NCBI GenBank assembly: GCA_035518635.1
Contig: DATIXI010000011.1
Location: 93,303-157,302 of the forward strand
Source: AC-32 sp035518635
Lineage (GTDB): Bacteria > Actinomycetota > Thermoleophilia > Gaiellales > Gaiellaceae
Direction: 5' to 3'
Length of the DNA stretch: 64,000 nucleotides
Shown: piece by piece, positions 7,907 through 16,624 of the stretch
Position numbering within the stretch: the first letter of the stretch is position 1
Layout of the letters: each line of letters opens with the position of its first letter
Notes under the pieces: model-generated
What the model saw: only the letters and a program-made list of their open reading frames with translations
Databases searched by the model: none
Told to the model about the DNA's origin: nothing
Made by a program: the position numbers and the translations under genes

Positions 7907-8875
7907 GTGAGCACCGTCACCGCGACGCAGGAGCTCGAGGGCCGGGGACGGCTGCGCGACCGGCTGGGCGACCGTCTGCTGTATCTCCTGACCTTCCTCG
8001 CCTCGCTGGCTGCGGTCGGTCTGATCGTCCTGATCGCCTGGGAGATCGTCCGCAGCGCGCACCTCGCCCTGAGCAAGTTCGGGGTCTCGTTCCTCTGGGG
8101 TACCACCTGGGACGTGAACAAGGCGACTTTCGGGGCGGCGCCCGCTCTCTACGGAACCGCGGTGACGTGCACCATCGCGATGATCATCGCCGCACCGCTC
8201 GGGATAGCGATCGCGCTCTTCCTAAGCGAGCTCGCACCACAGGGTGTGCGGGTCATCGTTGGCTCGCTGGTCGAGACCCTGGCTGCGGTCCCGAGCGTCG
8301 TGCTTGGGCTCTGGGGCATCCTCGTGCTGGGGCCGCTCGTGGCCGACCACGGGGTGCACTGGATGGACCGGTGGCTCGGCTTCATTCCGTTCTTCAACGC
8401 GGCCACGGGGGAGAACGGGGCGAGCAGCCTCTTCGTCGCCGGCCTCATCCTCGCGATCATGGTCGTCCCGATCGTCGCGAGCATCTGCCGCGAGCTCTTC
8501 TTGAGCGTGCCTCCCGAGCTCGAGGAGGCCGCGCTCGCTCTCGGCGCAACGCGCTGGGAGATGGTGCGGGGGGTGATCCTCTCCTCTTCGAAGCCGGGAA
8601 TCGCGGCGGCGCTCATCCTCGGGCTCGGGCGGGCTCTCGGCGAGGCGATCGCGGTCGCCCAGGTGATCGGCGCCGGCTACTTCATCCACTGGTCGCTGTT
8701 CGGGGTCGGGGACACGCTCGCGAGCCGGATCGTGAGCCAGTACCAGGGCGCGACCACGAATCTCCAGGTGGCCTCGCTCTTCTACCTCGCCGCGATCCTG
8801 CTCGTGATCGGGCTCGTCACGAACCTGATCGCGCAGGTGATCGTCCGCCGCTTCCACGTTCAGGGGGCACGCTGA
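7907..8875 (+). CDS. pstC: Phosphate ABC transporter permease PstC
   Basis: A 322-residue inner-membrane permease with about six transmembrane segments. The ABC-binding EAA loop is EEAALALGATRWEMVRGVIL, followed by the GRALGEAIAV segment typical of PstC. With PstA it forms the channel of the high-affinity phosphate importer, fed by PstS and driven by PstB. The start is GTG at 7907. The stop overlaps the pstA start by one base (TGATG), showing translational coupling in the pstC-pstA-pstB-phoU operon. Confidence 0.93.
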   Translation: MSTVTATQELEGRGRLRDRLGDRLLYLLTFLASLAAVGLIVLIAWEIVRSAHLALSKFGVSFLWGTTWDVNKATFGAAPALYGTAVTCTIAMIIAAPLGIAIALFLSELAPQGVRVIVGSLVETLAAVPSVVLGLWGILVLGPLVADHGVHWMDRWLGFIPFFNAATGENGASSLFVAGLILAIMVVPIVASICRELFLSVPPELEEAALALGATRWEMVRGVILSSSKPGIAAALILGLGRALGEAIAVAQVIGAGYFIHWSLFGVGDTLASRIVSQYQGATTNLQVASLFYLAAILLVIGLVTNLIAQVIVRRFHVQGAR

Positions 8876-9759
8876 TGGCCGCGCTCGAGCCTGCGCTGTC
8901 CCTCCAGGGCGACGCGCGGGTGCGCCGACGCAAGATCGCCAACCGTGTCGCGGAGGCGATTGCGACGATCGCTGCCTTGGCCGCGGTGGCCGTACTGGCG
9001 GCGGTCGTTTTCGCGGTCGCCAAGCGCGGCGCGAGCGAGCTCTCCTGGACGTTTCTGACCAGCGACCTGCCGGTGCCGTTCGCTCCGGGCGGCGGCATCG
9101 CGCCGCTGATAGTCGGCTCGGCGATCCTCGTCGGGATCGCGACAGCGATCTCGCTGCCGATTGGCGTATGCATTGCGATCTTCCTCGAGGAGTACGCCTC
9201 GCCGTGGTTGCGCTCGCCGATCCAGCTCGCCGTCGACCTGATGACCGGGTTGCCGTCGGTGATCATCGCGGTGTTCATCTTCAGCCTGCTCGTCTACGGC
9301 CACGCACAGAACGGCCTGGCCGGCTCGCTCGGGCTCGCGATCGTGATGCTGCCGCTGATCACGCGCTCGACCCAGGAGGTGCTGCGGCTCGTCCCCAGCG
9401 CGCAGCGCGAGGGCGCCTTCGCGCTCGGAGCGAGCCGCTGGCGGACGGTCGTCGGGATCATCCTCCCGAGCGCCGCGGGCGGGATCCTGACGGGCACGGT
9501 GCTCGCGATCGCACGAGCGGCAGGCGAGACCGCTCCGCTGCTGTTCGTCACGGGAATCTTCGGGCGGTTCATCGTCTGGGACCCGCTGCACGCGATGCCC
9601 AACATGCCGGTGCAGATCTTCATCTGGTCGGAGTCGCCCGACCCAGAGGACCACAGGCGCGCCTGGGCGACGGCGCTCGTGCTACTCGTGTTCGTGCTCG
9701 TGGCGAGCCTCGTCGCACGTATCGCGCTCCTTTCCAGTCGCAGGAAGCTCGGGCGCTGA
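8875..9759 (+). CDS. pstA: Phosphate ABC transporter permease PstA
   Basis: A 294-residue second permease of the phosphate importer with about six transmembrane helices. The EAA loop is REGAFALGASRWRTVVGIILP, followed by the PstA signature IARAAGETAPLLF. The C-terminal hydrophobic helix ends in a basic tail. ATG at 8875 overlaps the pstC stop. The open frame continues far upstream, but that part is antisense-like low-complexity translation of pstC. Confidence 0.93.
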   Translation: MAALEPALSLQGDARVRRRKIANRVAEAIATIAALAAVAVLAAVVFAVAKRGASELSWTFLTSDLPVPFAPGGGIAPLIVGSAILVGIATAISLPIGVCIAIFLEEYASPWLRSPIQLAVDLMTGLPSVIIAVFIFSLLVYGHAQNGLAGSLGLAIVMLPLITRSTQEVLRLVPSAQREGAFALGASRWRTVVGIILPSAAGGILTGTVLAIARAAGETAPLLFVTGIFGRFIVWDPLHAMPNMPVQIFIWSESPDPEDHRRAWATALVLLVFVLVASLVARIALLSSRRKLGR

Positions 9760-9773
9760 ACAGGGAGGACGAC

Positions 9774-10622
9774 ATGAGCCAGACGGATACGATGAGGCCG
9801 ATGAGGCCGGTTGACGTCTCAGCGCGGCAGGAATTGCAGCCGCGCGTCCGCGAAACCGTCTTCGACATCCAGGCGTTGAAGGCGATCTACGGGAAGAGCG
9901 TCGCCATCAAGGACGTCAATCTCGAGATCGACCGCAACGTTGTCACCGCCGTGATCGGCCCCTCCGGGTGCGGGAAGAGCACGTTCATCCGCTGCCTCAA
10001 CCGGATGAACGACGAGATCCCCGGCTTCCGGCAGGAGGGCCAGATCCTCTACCACGGGACGGACATCCGCGGAAACGGCGTGGACGTGATCGAGGTGCGG
10101 CGACGGATCGGGATGGTCTTCCAGCGGCCGAACCCGTTTCCGAAGACGATCTACGACAACGTCGCCTGGGCACCCCGCATCCTGGGGCTGCGCAAAGGCC
10201 TCGACGAGCGCGTCGAAAAGGCGCTCCGGGGCGCGGCGCTCTGGGACGAGGTCAAGGACCGGCTCAAGAAGAGCGCGCTCTCCCTCTCGGGCGGTCAACA
10301 GCAGCGGCTCTGCATCGCGCGCGCGATCGCGATCGAGCCGGACGTGCTGCTGCTCGACGAGCCGGCCTCGGCGCTCGATCCGATCGCGACCGCGAGTATC
10401 GAGGAGCTGATGCACGAGCTGAAGACCGACTACACGATCGTGATCGTGACCCACAACATGCAGCAGGCGGCGCGCGTCGCAGACAGGACGGCCTTCTTCT
10501 CGCTGGACGCCGAGGGTGACGAGCCGGCGGGCGTGCTCGTCGAGTTCGACGACACGCAGAAGCTCTTCACGGCCCCGTCCGACAAGCGGACGGAGGACTA
10601 CGTCACCGGGCGGTTCGGATGA
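9774..10622 (+). CDS. pstB: Phosphate ABC transporter ATPase PstB
   Basis: A 282-residue ABC ATPase. It shows Walker A GPSGCGKST, the PstB-specific RCLNRMND and FQRPNPFPKTIYDNV, the signature LSGGQQQR, Walker B VLLLDEPASALD and the switch His in VTHNM. It hydrolyses ATP on the cytoplasmic face to drive phosphate import. ATG 9774 follows GGGAGG by about 5 nt. The first 25 residues are longer than in most homologues and contain a repeated MRPMRP. The stop overlaps the phoU start (ATGA). Confidence 0.95.
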   Translation: MSQTDTMRPMRPVDVSARQELQPRVRETVFDIQALKAIYGKSVAIKDVNLEIDRNVVTAVIGPSGCGKSTFIRCLNRMNDEIPGFRQEGQILYHGTDIRGNGVDVIEVRRRIGMVFQRPNPFPKTIYDNVAWAPRILGLRKGLDERVEKALRGAALWDEVKDRLKKSALSLSGGQQQRLCIARAIAIEPDVLLLDEPASALDPIATASIEELMHELKTDYTIVIVTHNMQQAARVADRTAFFSLDAEGDEPAGVLVEFDDTQKLFTAPSDKRTEDYVTGRFG

Positions 10623-11296
10623 GGACCGCGTTCCAGACCGAGCTCGAGCAGCTCGAGGCCAGCCTCCAGGAGGAGGGCTCGCTCGTCCTCCGCGCGCTCC
10701 GCGGCACGCTCAACGCGCTGTCCCAGCGCGACCTCGAGCTCACCGACGAGGTGATCGCGTTCGACGACGACGTCGACCGGCTCTACCTCCAGATCGAGGA
10801 GGGCATCCAGTCGCTGCTCGCCCGGCAGACGCCGGTCGCGAGCGACCTGCGGCTCGTGCTCGCGATGCTGCACGTCAACCTCCACCTCGAGCGGATGGCC
10901 GACTACTGCGTAACGGTCGCCAAGCTGACGAAGCTCGTCGCCGACATCGAGCCCGAGCCGATGCTGATGGAGCGCCTCCAGGAGATGGGCGAGCGCGCCG
11001 AGGAGATGCTCAGGGTCGCGCTCGACTCGTTCGCAACCCGCGACCTGGTCGGAGCCGAGTCCCTCGTCGAGCTGGACGAGCTGATCGACCGCTCGAACCG
11101 CCGCTTCGTCGAGCGCCTCGTCGACCTCGCCGCAGATCCTGCGATGCGCGAGTGGGTGCTGCGGATGGTGATCGTCTCCCGGACGCTCGAGCGGATCGGG
11201 GATCATGCCGTGGACATTGGCGAGCAGACGGCCTACCTCCTCACGGCCGAGTTCCGCGAGTTCACCGACGCGTCGCATCCCGAACAGCAGGCGTAG
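10619..11296 (+). CDS. phoU: Phosphate signalling protein PhoU
   Basis: A 225-residue all-helical protein with two PhoU repeats. The metal-cluster motifs are E/D-rich: DDDVDRLYLQIEEG and LHLERMADYCV in the first half, LVELDELIDRSNRRF and RTLERIGDHAVDIGE in the second. PhoU links Pst transport to the phosphate kinase; the nearby kinase has no sensor domain, so PhoU is the likely input in this organism (inference). ATG 10619 overlaps the pstB stop. It ends 24 nt from the convergent arsR stop. Confidence 0.93.
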   Translation: MRTAFQTELEQLEASLQEEGSLVLRALRGTLNALSQRDLELTDEVIAFDDDVDRLYLQIEEGIQSLLARQTPVASDLRLVLAMLHVNLHLERMADYCVTVAKLTKLVADIEPEPMLMERLQEMGERAEEMLRVALDSFATRDLVGAESLVELDELIDRSNRRFVERLVDLAADPAMREWVLRMVIVSRTLERIGDHAVDIGEQTAYLLTAEFREFTDASHPEQQA

Positions 11297-11320
11297 GCGC
11301 GTGGCCTGCCTGCGAAGCAA

Positions 11321-11659
11321 CTAGGCCAGCAGCGCGCGGACCGCGGCGAGCGGCTCTTCCTGGACCCGGAAGTAGGCCCAGCTCCCGCGCTGTTCTCGCT
11401 CGACGAGGCCGGCCGTCAGGAGCACTTTGAGATGGTGGCTGACCGTCGGCTGGCTCAGACCGAGGGGCTCGGTCAGGTGGCAGACACATGCCTCGCCACC
11501 GGGCTGTGCCTGGATCAGGCTGAGGAGCCGCAGGCGGGCCGGGTCGGCGAGGACCTTGAGCGCCGCTGCAAGCCGTTCGGCCTGAGCGGCCTCGATCGGC
11601 TCCTCGAGGAGCGGAGGACACGAAGCCGCGATCGTCGCGATCGGTTGCACGGACGACAT
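11321..11659 (-). CDS. arsR: ArsR/SmtB-family repressor, arsenic-sensing type
   Basis: A 112-residue winged-helix repressor. The helix before the recognition helix carries the CVC doublet (EACVCHL) that binds As(III) in classical ArsR, with another Cys near residue 15 (ASCPPL). The recognition region is LSQPTVSHHLKVL and the wing GSWAYFRV. I chose ATG 11659; a further in-frame ATG lies 36 nt upstream but falls inside the operator/promoter. It is divergent from arsC-aqpS, which it should repress. Confidence 0.9.
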   Translation of the reverse strand: MSSVQPIATIAASCPPLLEEPIEAAQAERLAAALKVLADPARLRLLSLIQAQPGGEACVCHLTEPLGLSQPTVSHHLKVLLTAGLVEREQRGSWAYFRVQEEPLAAVRALLA

Positions 11660-11690
11660 ATTGACAGAGATCGATATCCGGTGGCAAGAT
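11658..11690 (+). promoter_or_regulatory. arsC promoter overlapped by an ArsR-type operator
   Basis: TTGACA (11661-11666) and CAAGAT (11685-11690) with an 18-bp spacer form a plausible promoter for arsC. The imperfect inverted repeat ATATTGA (11658-11664), N6, TCGATAT (11671-11677) covers the -35 and also touches the arsR start codon. One repressor site could therefore block both directions, as is usual for autoregulated ars operons. Confidence 0.6.
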
Positions 11691-11724
11691 CGCATCGACC
11701 GCCATCGATACCTGGGGAGGAGTC

Positions 11725-12372
11725 ATGGAACAGAGAGGCCTCGACGTACTCGATCCCGTCACCCGCCAACACGTCGAGCGCGCCGCGGAAGCGCTTCAGC
11801 GGGAGTTCCACGGCATCTTCTCGCAGGAGACGATCGCCCGCTACATCGCCGAGTCGAGCGAGCTCCTAGGCGATGCAAAGGTCAACGTCTACGTGCCCGT
11901 CCTCGTCCATCGCTTCGCGCGAGAGCGCCTGAAGGCGCTCGCCCAGATCGAAGGCATGCTCCCGAAGGACATGCCGGAGGTCCTGTTCGTCTGCGTGCAC
12001 AACGCCGGCCGCAGCCAGATGGCGGCTGGCCTCGTCAAGCTCCGATCGGGCGGGCGCATCCATGTGCGTTCGGCCGGGAGCGACCCGGGCGAGAGGATCA
12101 ACCCGGCCGTGATCGAGGCGATGAACGAGCTCGGTGTGGACATGGACGAGGAGTTCCCGAAGCCGCTGACAGACGAGGTCGTCCGCGCCGCGGACGTCGT
12201 CATCACGATGGGCTGCGGAGACGCGTGCCCGATCTACCCCGGCAAGCGCTACGAGGACTGGGCCCTCGACGACCCCGAAGGCCAGAGCCTGGAGACCGTT
12301 CGCCGGATTCGCGACGAGCTCGATGGACGGGTTCAGGCGCTGATCGCGCAGCTGCTGCCCGCGGAGAGTTGA
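11725..12372 (+). CDS. arsC: Arsenate reductase, LMW phosphatase-type with N-terminal helical domain
   Basis: A 215-residue protein. Residues 1-80 form a helical domain seen in actinobacterial arsenate reductases (SQETIARYIAESSELL). Residues 85-215 are the low-molecular-weight phosphatase fold with the CX5R P-loop CVHNAGRSQ. In relatives with this architecture, arsenate reduction uses mycothiol/mycoredoxin; the C-terminal Cys pair of thioredoxin-type ArsC is replaced by MGCGDACP. ATG 11725 follows GGGGAGGAG. The last codons overlap the aquaporin start. Confidence 0.88.
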   Translation: MEQRGLDVLDPVTRQHVERAAEALQREFHGIFSQETIARYIAESSELLGDAKVNVYVPVLVHRFARERLKALAQIEGMLPKDMPEVLFVCVHNAGRSQMAAGLVKLRSGGRIHVRSAGSDPGERINPAVIEAMNELGVDMDEEFPKPLTDEVVRAADVVITMGCGDACPIYPGKRYEDWALDDPEGQSLETVRRIRDELDGRVQALIAQLLPAES

Positions 12373-13052
12373 TCCCGCCGCTCGCGCGGGCCCTGGTCGC
12401 CGAGACGATCGGGACGTTCGCGCTCGTCTTCGCCGGCTGCGGGGCGATCATGGTCGACGCCAAGACCGGAGCGCTCGGCCACATCGGCGTCGCGATCTCG
12501 TTCGGGCTGGTGATCATGGTGATGATCTACGCGCTCGGCCACGTCTCCGGCGCGCACCTCAACCCGGCCGTGACGTGCTCGTTCGCGCTCACGCGCCACT
12601 TCCCGAGAAGGCACATCGCTCCATACTGGGGCGCCCAGCTGGCCGGGGCTTTGGCCGCGGCCGCCGTCCTGCGCGGCTCTCTGGGAGATCTGGCTCACGT
12701 GGGTGCCACCTACCCGAGCGGATCAGACGCGCAGGCCTTCCTCTGGGAGGCGGTGCTCTCGTTCTTCCTGATGCTCGTGGTCATGGCGGTCGCGACCGAC
12801 ACTCGAGCGGTCGGAGAGGCGGCGGCGATCGCGATCGGTGCAACGGTCGGCCTGGATGCGATGTTCGGCGGGCCGATCAGCGGGGCGTCCATGAACCCGG
12901 CCCGCTCGCTGGGTCCAGGGCTCGTCTCGGGCGATCTCCATGCCATCTGGGTGTATCTCTCGGCGCCGTTCGTCGGCGCGGGGCTCGCTGCGTTCACGTA
13001 CACGCTGGTTCGTGGTGAGACGCGGGCGTCACCGAGCACCGGCGATGCGTAG
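12369..13052 (+). CDS. MIP-family aquaglyceroporin, AqpS-like arsenite channel
   Basis: A 227-residue MIP channel with six helices and the two NPA boxes, SGAHLNPAVTC and GASMNPARSLGP. It starts at TTG 12369, overlapping the arsC stop (TTGA), so the two are translationally coupled. In Sinorhizobium AqpS-ArsC systems, arsenate is reduced inside and arsenite leaves down its gradient through the channel. No ArsB or Acr3 pump gene is present here, which suggests the same route (inference). A hairpin follows at 13063-13079. Confidence 0.85.
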   Translation: MIPPLARALVAETIGTFALVFAGCGAIMVDAKTGALGHIGVAISFGLVIMVMIYALGHVSGAHLNPAVTCSFALTRHFPRRHIAPYWGAQLAGALAAAAVLRGSLGDLAHVGATYPSGSDAQAFLWEAVLSFFLMLVVMAVATDTRAVGEAAAIAIGATVGLDAMFGGPISGASMNPARSLGPGLVSGDLHAIWVYLSAPFVGAGLAAFTYTLVRGETRASPSTGDA

Positions 13053-13062
13053 TACTCCGCGA

Positions 13063-13079
13063 GGCGAATCAGGTTCGCC
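13063..13079 (+). terminator. Hairpin after the arsC-aquaporin operon
   Basis: A perfect 6-bp stem GGCGAA/TTCGCC with a 5-nt loop lies 11 nt after the stop. A perfect 12-bp palindrome GCCCGGCCGGGC follows at 13086-13097. Neither has a T-tract; together they probably mark the operon end. Confidence 0.5.
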
Positions 13080-13118
13080 CGCGATGCCCGGCCGGGCGCC
13101 TTCGACCACGCTTTCTGG

Positions 13119-13625
13119 GTGGAGACAGTTGCCCTTCATGAGCGCGCTCGGAAGCTGACCGCGATTCTCTTCGTCGACATCGTCGACGCGACGTCACTGG
13201 TGGTCTCGCTCGGCGACGGGCCCTGGGCGGAGCTGCTCGAGAGGTACCACGCCGTCGTACGCGGCGCGCTCGAGCAACACCGGGGTCGGTTGATGGACAT
13301 GGCCGGGGACGGCTTCTTTGCGACCTTCGAGGAGGCCGCAGACGCGATCCAGTGCGCTCGCGGGCTCCAGTCGCCCGCCGAACGCCTCGGGCTCGAGCTT
13401 CGGTCCGGAGTCCACATCGGCCACTGCTGGATCGCCGACGAGAAGTGCGCCGGAGCCGACGTCCATGTCGGCGCCCGCCTCGCGAGCTGTGCCGCCCCGG
13501 GCGAGGTCCTGGTCTCGGAAGAGGCAGCCGAGAACGCCCGCGGCGCAGGGATCGCCTTCACTGACCGGGGCCTCCACTCGCTCAAGGGCCTGCCGGGCAC
13601 CCGGCGCGTCTTCGCCGTGGGCTAG
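13119..13625 (+). CDS. Single-domain class III adenylate/guanylate cyclase
   Basis: A 168-residue stand-alone cyclase catalytic domain. The first metal Asp is in FVDIVDAT, the second in DMAGDGFFATFEE, and a substrate region follows (SGVHIGHCWIADEKCAG). The C-terminal HSLKGLPGTRRVFAV is the usual tail of this group. It should make cyclic nucleotide in the cytoplasm as a homodimer; activity is not certain. The start is GTG at 13119; no clear -10 or ribosome site was seen. Its stop codon lies in a CTAG shared with the convergent amidohydrolase stop. Confidence 0.82.
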   Translation: METVALHERARKLTAILFVDIVDATSLVVSLGDGPWAELLERYHAVVRGALEQHRGRLMDMAGDGFFATFEEAADAIQCARGLQSPAERLGLELRSGVHIGHCWIADEKCAGADVHVGARLASCAAPGEVLVSEEAAENARGAGIAFTDRGLHSLKGLPGTRRVFAVG

Positions 13626-15163
13626 CCCCAGGGAGGCGGGTTGTGCGTCCAGGCGCCGCCGACCATGGTGGCGACGACGCGTACCTCGGCCAGCTCCTCC
13701 GGCTCGCAGGCCACGAGGTCCCGGTCGAGGACGACGAGGTCGGCGTAGAAACCCGGCAGAAGCCGGCCCCGCCGATGCTCGTCCCGCGAGAGCCAGGCAG
13801 GTGTGACGCAGGTCGCCACGAGCGCTTCCTCGACGGTGAGCGCCTCCTCCGGGTGCCAGGCCGGCCGTTCGTCGAGCGTGCGCAGCACTCCGGCGCGGAT
13901 GCCCGCGAGCGGGTCGAGCTCCTCGATCGGCGCGTCCGAGCCGTTCGCGACGACCGCGCCCGAGTCGAGCAGCGAGCGGTATGCGTACGCGCCGGCCGTG
14001 CGTTCTCCCCAGAAGCGGTCGGCGACGTCGCGGTCGGAGGGCGCGTGGCTGAACTGGACGGATGCGGCGACCCCGAGCTCCGCAAAGCGCGGCACGTCCT
14101 CGGGCGCGAGCAGCTGGGCGTGCTCGATCCGCGGGCGTAGGCCGGGCGGCTTCCACTCGCCGCGCGTCGCCTCGAAGGCGTCGAGCGCCTCGCGGTTGGC
14201 GAGGTCGCCGATCGCGTGGACGGCGAGCGGGAAGCCTGCGCGCGCCCCCGCGTGGATCAGCTCCTCGAGCTGCTCGCGGCTCGTGATCTCGATGCCCGAG
14301 CCGTCGAGCATGCGCGCCGTCTGCGAGCCGAGCGTTCCGTCCATGAACGCCTTCAGATAGCCGAGCCTGAGCAGCGGGCCGCCGAAGCCGCTCCGCACGT
14401 CGGTAGCGGCAAGCTCTTCCGCCCGCTCCGCCGGAAGCGACTGCCAGACACGCAGCGAGAGCGCGCTCTCGGCTTCGAGCCGCTGCCAGAACCGGAACGC
14501 GCCGACCCAGCCGTCCTTGTCGTGGACGGCGGTCACGCCGCGCGCGGCCGCGAGCCGGAGCCCGGCGCGCATCGCGTCGACGTATTCGTCGTCGGTGATC
14601 TCGATCGCCGAGTCGCGGAAGTGCCAGCACGACTCCTCGCGCAGCACCCCGGTCGGCTCGCCGCTCTCGTCCAGCTCGACGACGCCCCCTGCGACCTGCA
14701 GATCGCCCTGCGCGCGCGCGAGCGCCGCGGAGTTGAGCCAGAGCGAGTGGCTGTCGCGGGCCAGGAGCGCCACCGGCCGGTCGCTCACGACCTCGTCGAG
14801 CGCCTCCTTCGTTGGCTCGACCGCCGGCGACCAGTCGCCGCTGCGCCAGCCGCGGCCGCGGAGCCAGCCCTCGCCGGGCGACCGCTCGATGCTCTCACGG
14901 ACGCGCGCGAGTGTCTCGTCGAGCGAGCGCGTGTCCTCGAGCCGCACCTCGTCCTGCGCCACGGCCCAGGTCGGAAAGTGGACGTGCGCGTCGCTGAAGC
15001 CCGGGACCACACAGCGGCCGCCGAGGTCGACGCGGTCGGGCCCGGGAAGCGCGGTCTCGTGTGTCCCCACGCCTCCGGCGATCCGGTCGCCCGCGATTGC
15101 GAGCGAGCGCACGACCGGCAGCGAGGGCTCGAGCGTGCGGATGACGCCGTTCTCGAGGATCAC
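13622..15163 (-). CDS. Amidohydrolase, YtcJ-like (N-acyl/exoenzyme regulatory type)
   Basis: A 513-residue metal-dependent hydrolase. It has the N-terminal GGRCVVPGFSDAHVHF with the HxH metal pair, HDKDG in the barrel, HAIGD and EHAQ metal His motifs, and the catalytic Asp in NGSDAPIE. The C-terminus LLPGFYADLVVLD matches the composite beta domain. The substrate is unknown; relatives hydrolyse amide or formamide bonds. Two starts are possible. GTG 15163 begins where the family alignment begins and has TACGAT 10 nt upstream; ATG 15226 would add 21 poorly conserved residues. Confidence 0.85.
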   Translation of the reverse strand: MILENGVIRTLEPSLPVVRSLAIAGDRIAGGVGTHETALPGPDRVDLGGRCVVPGFSDAHVHFPTWAVAQDEVRLEDTRSLDETLARVRESIERSPGEGWLRGRGWRSGDWSPAVEPTKEALDEVVSDRPVALLARDSHSLWLNSAALARAQGDLQVAGGVVELDESGEPTGVLREESCWHFRDSAIEITDDEYVDAMRAGLRLAAARGVTAVHDKDGWVGAFRFWQRLEAESALSLRVWQSLPAERAEELAATDVRSGFGGPLLRLGYLKAFMDGTLGSQTARMLDGSGIEITSREQLEELIHAGARAGFPLAVHAIGDLANREALDAFEATRGEWKPPGLRPRIEHAQLLAPEDVPRFAELGVAASVQFSHAPSDRDVADRFWGERTAGAYAYRSLLDSGAVVANGSDAPIEELDPLAGIRAGVLRTLDERPAWHPEEALTVEEALVATCVTPAWLSRDEHRRGRLLPGFYADLVVLDRDLVACEPEELAEVRVVATMVGGAWTHNPPPWG

Positions 15164-15256
15164 GTTGCACGGGATCGTACGACGCGTGCCCCCGACGTTG
15201 ACCTCCCGCCCGATTTCCGGGAGCATTCCCTCGCTGTCGGATCGAGGTGAGCAGGC

Positions 15257-15760
15257 GTGAACGTTCCGGTCCTCCGACCAAAGGACGCTGCGCTCGTCCC
15301 CAAGCTGGGCATTCAGATGCCGATCCGGATGCTCGCCGCCGCGCACGAGGCGGCGATCCCGCCCTCGCTGGCGGCGTCGGTGCTGATGCAGGAGTCGGGC
15401 GGCGGCACGAACGTCTTCGGCCACGACCCGACGATCTTCGTCGGCGCCGGCGAGGTCACGAAGGCCAAGTACCTGGCGTACAGGGCGCAGCGCGGCGCGA
15501 AGGGGGAGGGCGGGATGCAGGGCGTTGGCCCGCTCCAGCTGACGTTCTACACGTTGCAGGACGAGGCCGACGAGCAGGGCGGCTGCTGGAAGCCGTACGT
15601 GAACATGCTCGTCGGCTTCCAGCATCTGGCCGACAACATCCGCCGGAGCGGCATGCATGCGGGGGTAAAGGCGTACAACGGCTCGGGCGACGCTGCGGAG
15701 ACGTACGCGACCACTGTCCTCGACCGGGCGGATACCTTCAAGCAGGTTCTCGGCCGTTGA
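15257..15760 (+). CDS. Lysozyme-like/transglycosylase-fold protein
   Basis: A 167-residue protein with a lysozyme-like core: the likely catalytic Glu in LMQESGGGTNVFGHD, followed by GVGPLQLTFYT and a closing AYNGSGDAAETYATTV. This pattern matches goose-type/soluble lytic transglycosylase folds acting on peptidoglycan. No signal peptide is evident, which is odd for a cell-wall enzyme; secretion may be by another route, or the protein may be phage-derived. The start is GTG at 15257, divergent from the amidohydrolase. Confidence 0.7.
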   Translation: MNVPVLRPKDAALVPKLGIQMPIRMLAAAHEAAIPPSLAASVLMQESGGGTNVFGHDPTIFVGAGEVTKAKYLAYRAQRGAKGEGGMQGVGPLQLTFYTLQDEADEQGGCWKPYVNMLVGFQHLADNIRRSGMHAGVKAYNGSGDAAETYATTVLDRADTFKQVLGR

Positions 15761-15775
15761 GGTAGACATCGCTCT

Positions 15776-16612
15776 GTGAGCACGCTCGCTCCTCCGCGCG
15801 AGCAGGCAGACCGGTCTTCGCCGCTGCGCTCGCTGAACCCGGTCTGGGCCACCGCGCTGATCCTCCTGGCGGCCCTCGTCGCGTGGATCGTGACCATCGA
15901 CCGCATGTGGGGGATGGACGCCGGCCCGGGCACCGACCTCGGCGGGCTCGGCTGGTACCTCGGCGTCTGGGTGACGATGATGGCGGCGATGATGCTGCCG
16001 TCGGTCGCGCCGATGGCGCTCGTCTTCGCGCGCATCTCGCACGACCGCGAGGCGAAGGGGCGCGCGTTCGTTCCGACGTGGATCTTCCTCGCCGGCTACC
16101 TCGCCGCCTGGGCTACCTACGGGCTCGTCGCCTATGGCGTGTTCCGGCTGATCACCGCCGCGGGGACGGAGTGGCTCGCCTGGGACCGCGCCGGCCCCTA
16201 CGTGGCGGGAGGGGTGATCCTCGTCGCCGGCCTGTACCAGCTGTCGCCGCTGAAGGAGGTCTGCCTGCGCCACTGCCGCGGGCCGCTCCACTACATCCTG
16301 CACGGCTGGCGCGAGGGCCGGCTCGGCGCCGTGCGGATGGGCTTCGAGCACGGGCTCTACTGCGTCGGCTGCTGCTGGGGCCTGATGCTGATCCTGTTCG
16401 CGGTCGGCGTGATGAGCCTCTTCTGGATGGCCGTCCTCGCGGCTGTGATCTTCGCCGAGAAGATCCTCCCGTATGGCCTGCGCATCTCCCGGGTGCTCGG
16501 GGTCGCGTTCGTCGCGCTCGGCATCTGGGTCGCCGTCGCGCCCGGGAGCGTTCCCTGGCTCACCGATCCCGCCTCCAAGTCGCCCTCGATGAACATGAAG
16601 ATGAACTCCTAG
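15776..16612 (+). CDS. DUF2182 multi-pass membrane protein
   Basis: A 278-residue predicted metal-binding integral membrane protein (COG5486/DUF2182). It has about six or seven helices, Met-rich segments (WVTMMAAMMLPSVAPM), a Cys/His loop CLRHCRGPLHY, and GLYCVGCCWGLM. The C-terminus ends in a Met-rich tail SMNMKMNS. Cys, His and Met placement suggests metal, perhaps copper, handling; this is not established. GTG 15776 has TAGACA 7 nt upstream. It heads a tight operon with two DUF1326 genes and a GST. Confidence 0.8.
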   Translation: MSTLAPPREQADRSSPLRSLNPVWATALILLAALVAWIVTIDRMWGMDAGPGTDLGGLGWYLGVWVTMMAAMMLPSVAPMALVFARISHDREAKGRAFVPTWIFLAGYLAAWATYGLVAYGVFRLITAAGTEWLAWDRAGPYVAGGVILVAGLYQLSPLKEVCLRHCRGPLHYILHGWREGRLGAVRMGFEHGLYCVGCCWGLMLILFAVGVMSLFWMAVLAAVIFAEKILPYGLRISRVLGVAFVALGIWVAVAPGSVPWLTDPASKSPSMNMKMNS

Positions 16613-16624
16613 AAAGGAGAACCG

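Noticed and set aside
11301..11327. A possible hairpin TGGCCT/AGGCCA between phoU and arsR
   Set aside because: Only 6 bp around a 15-nt loop and overlapping the arsR stop; too weak to call a terminator.
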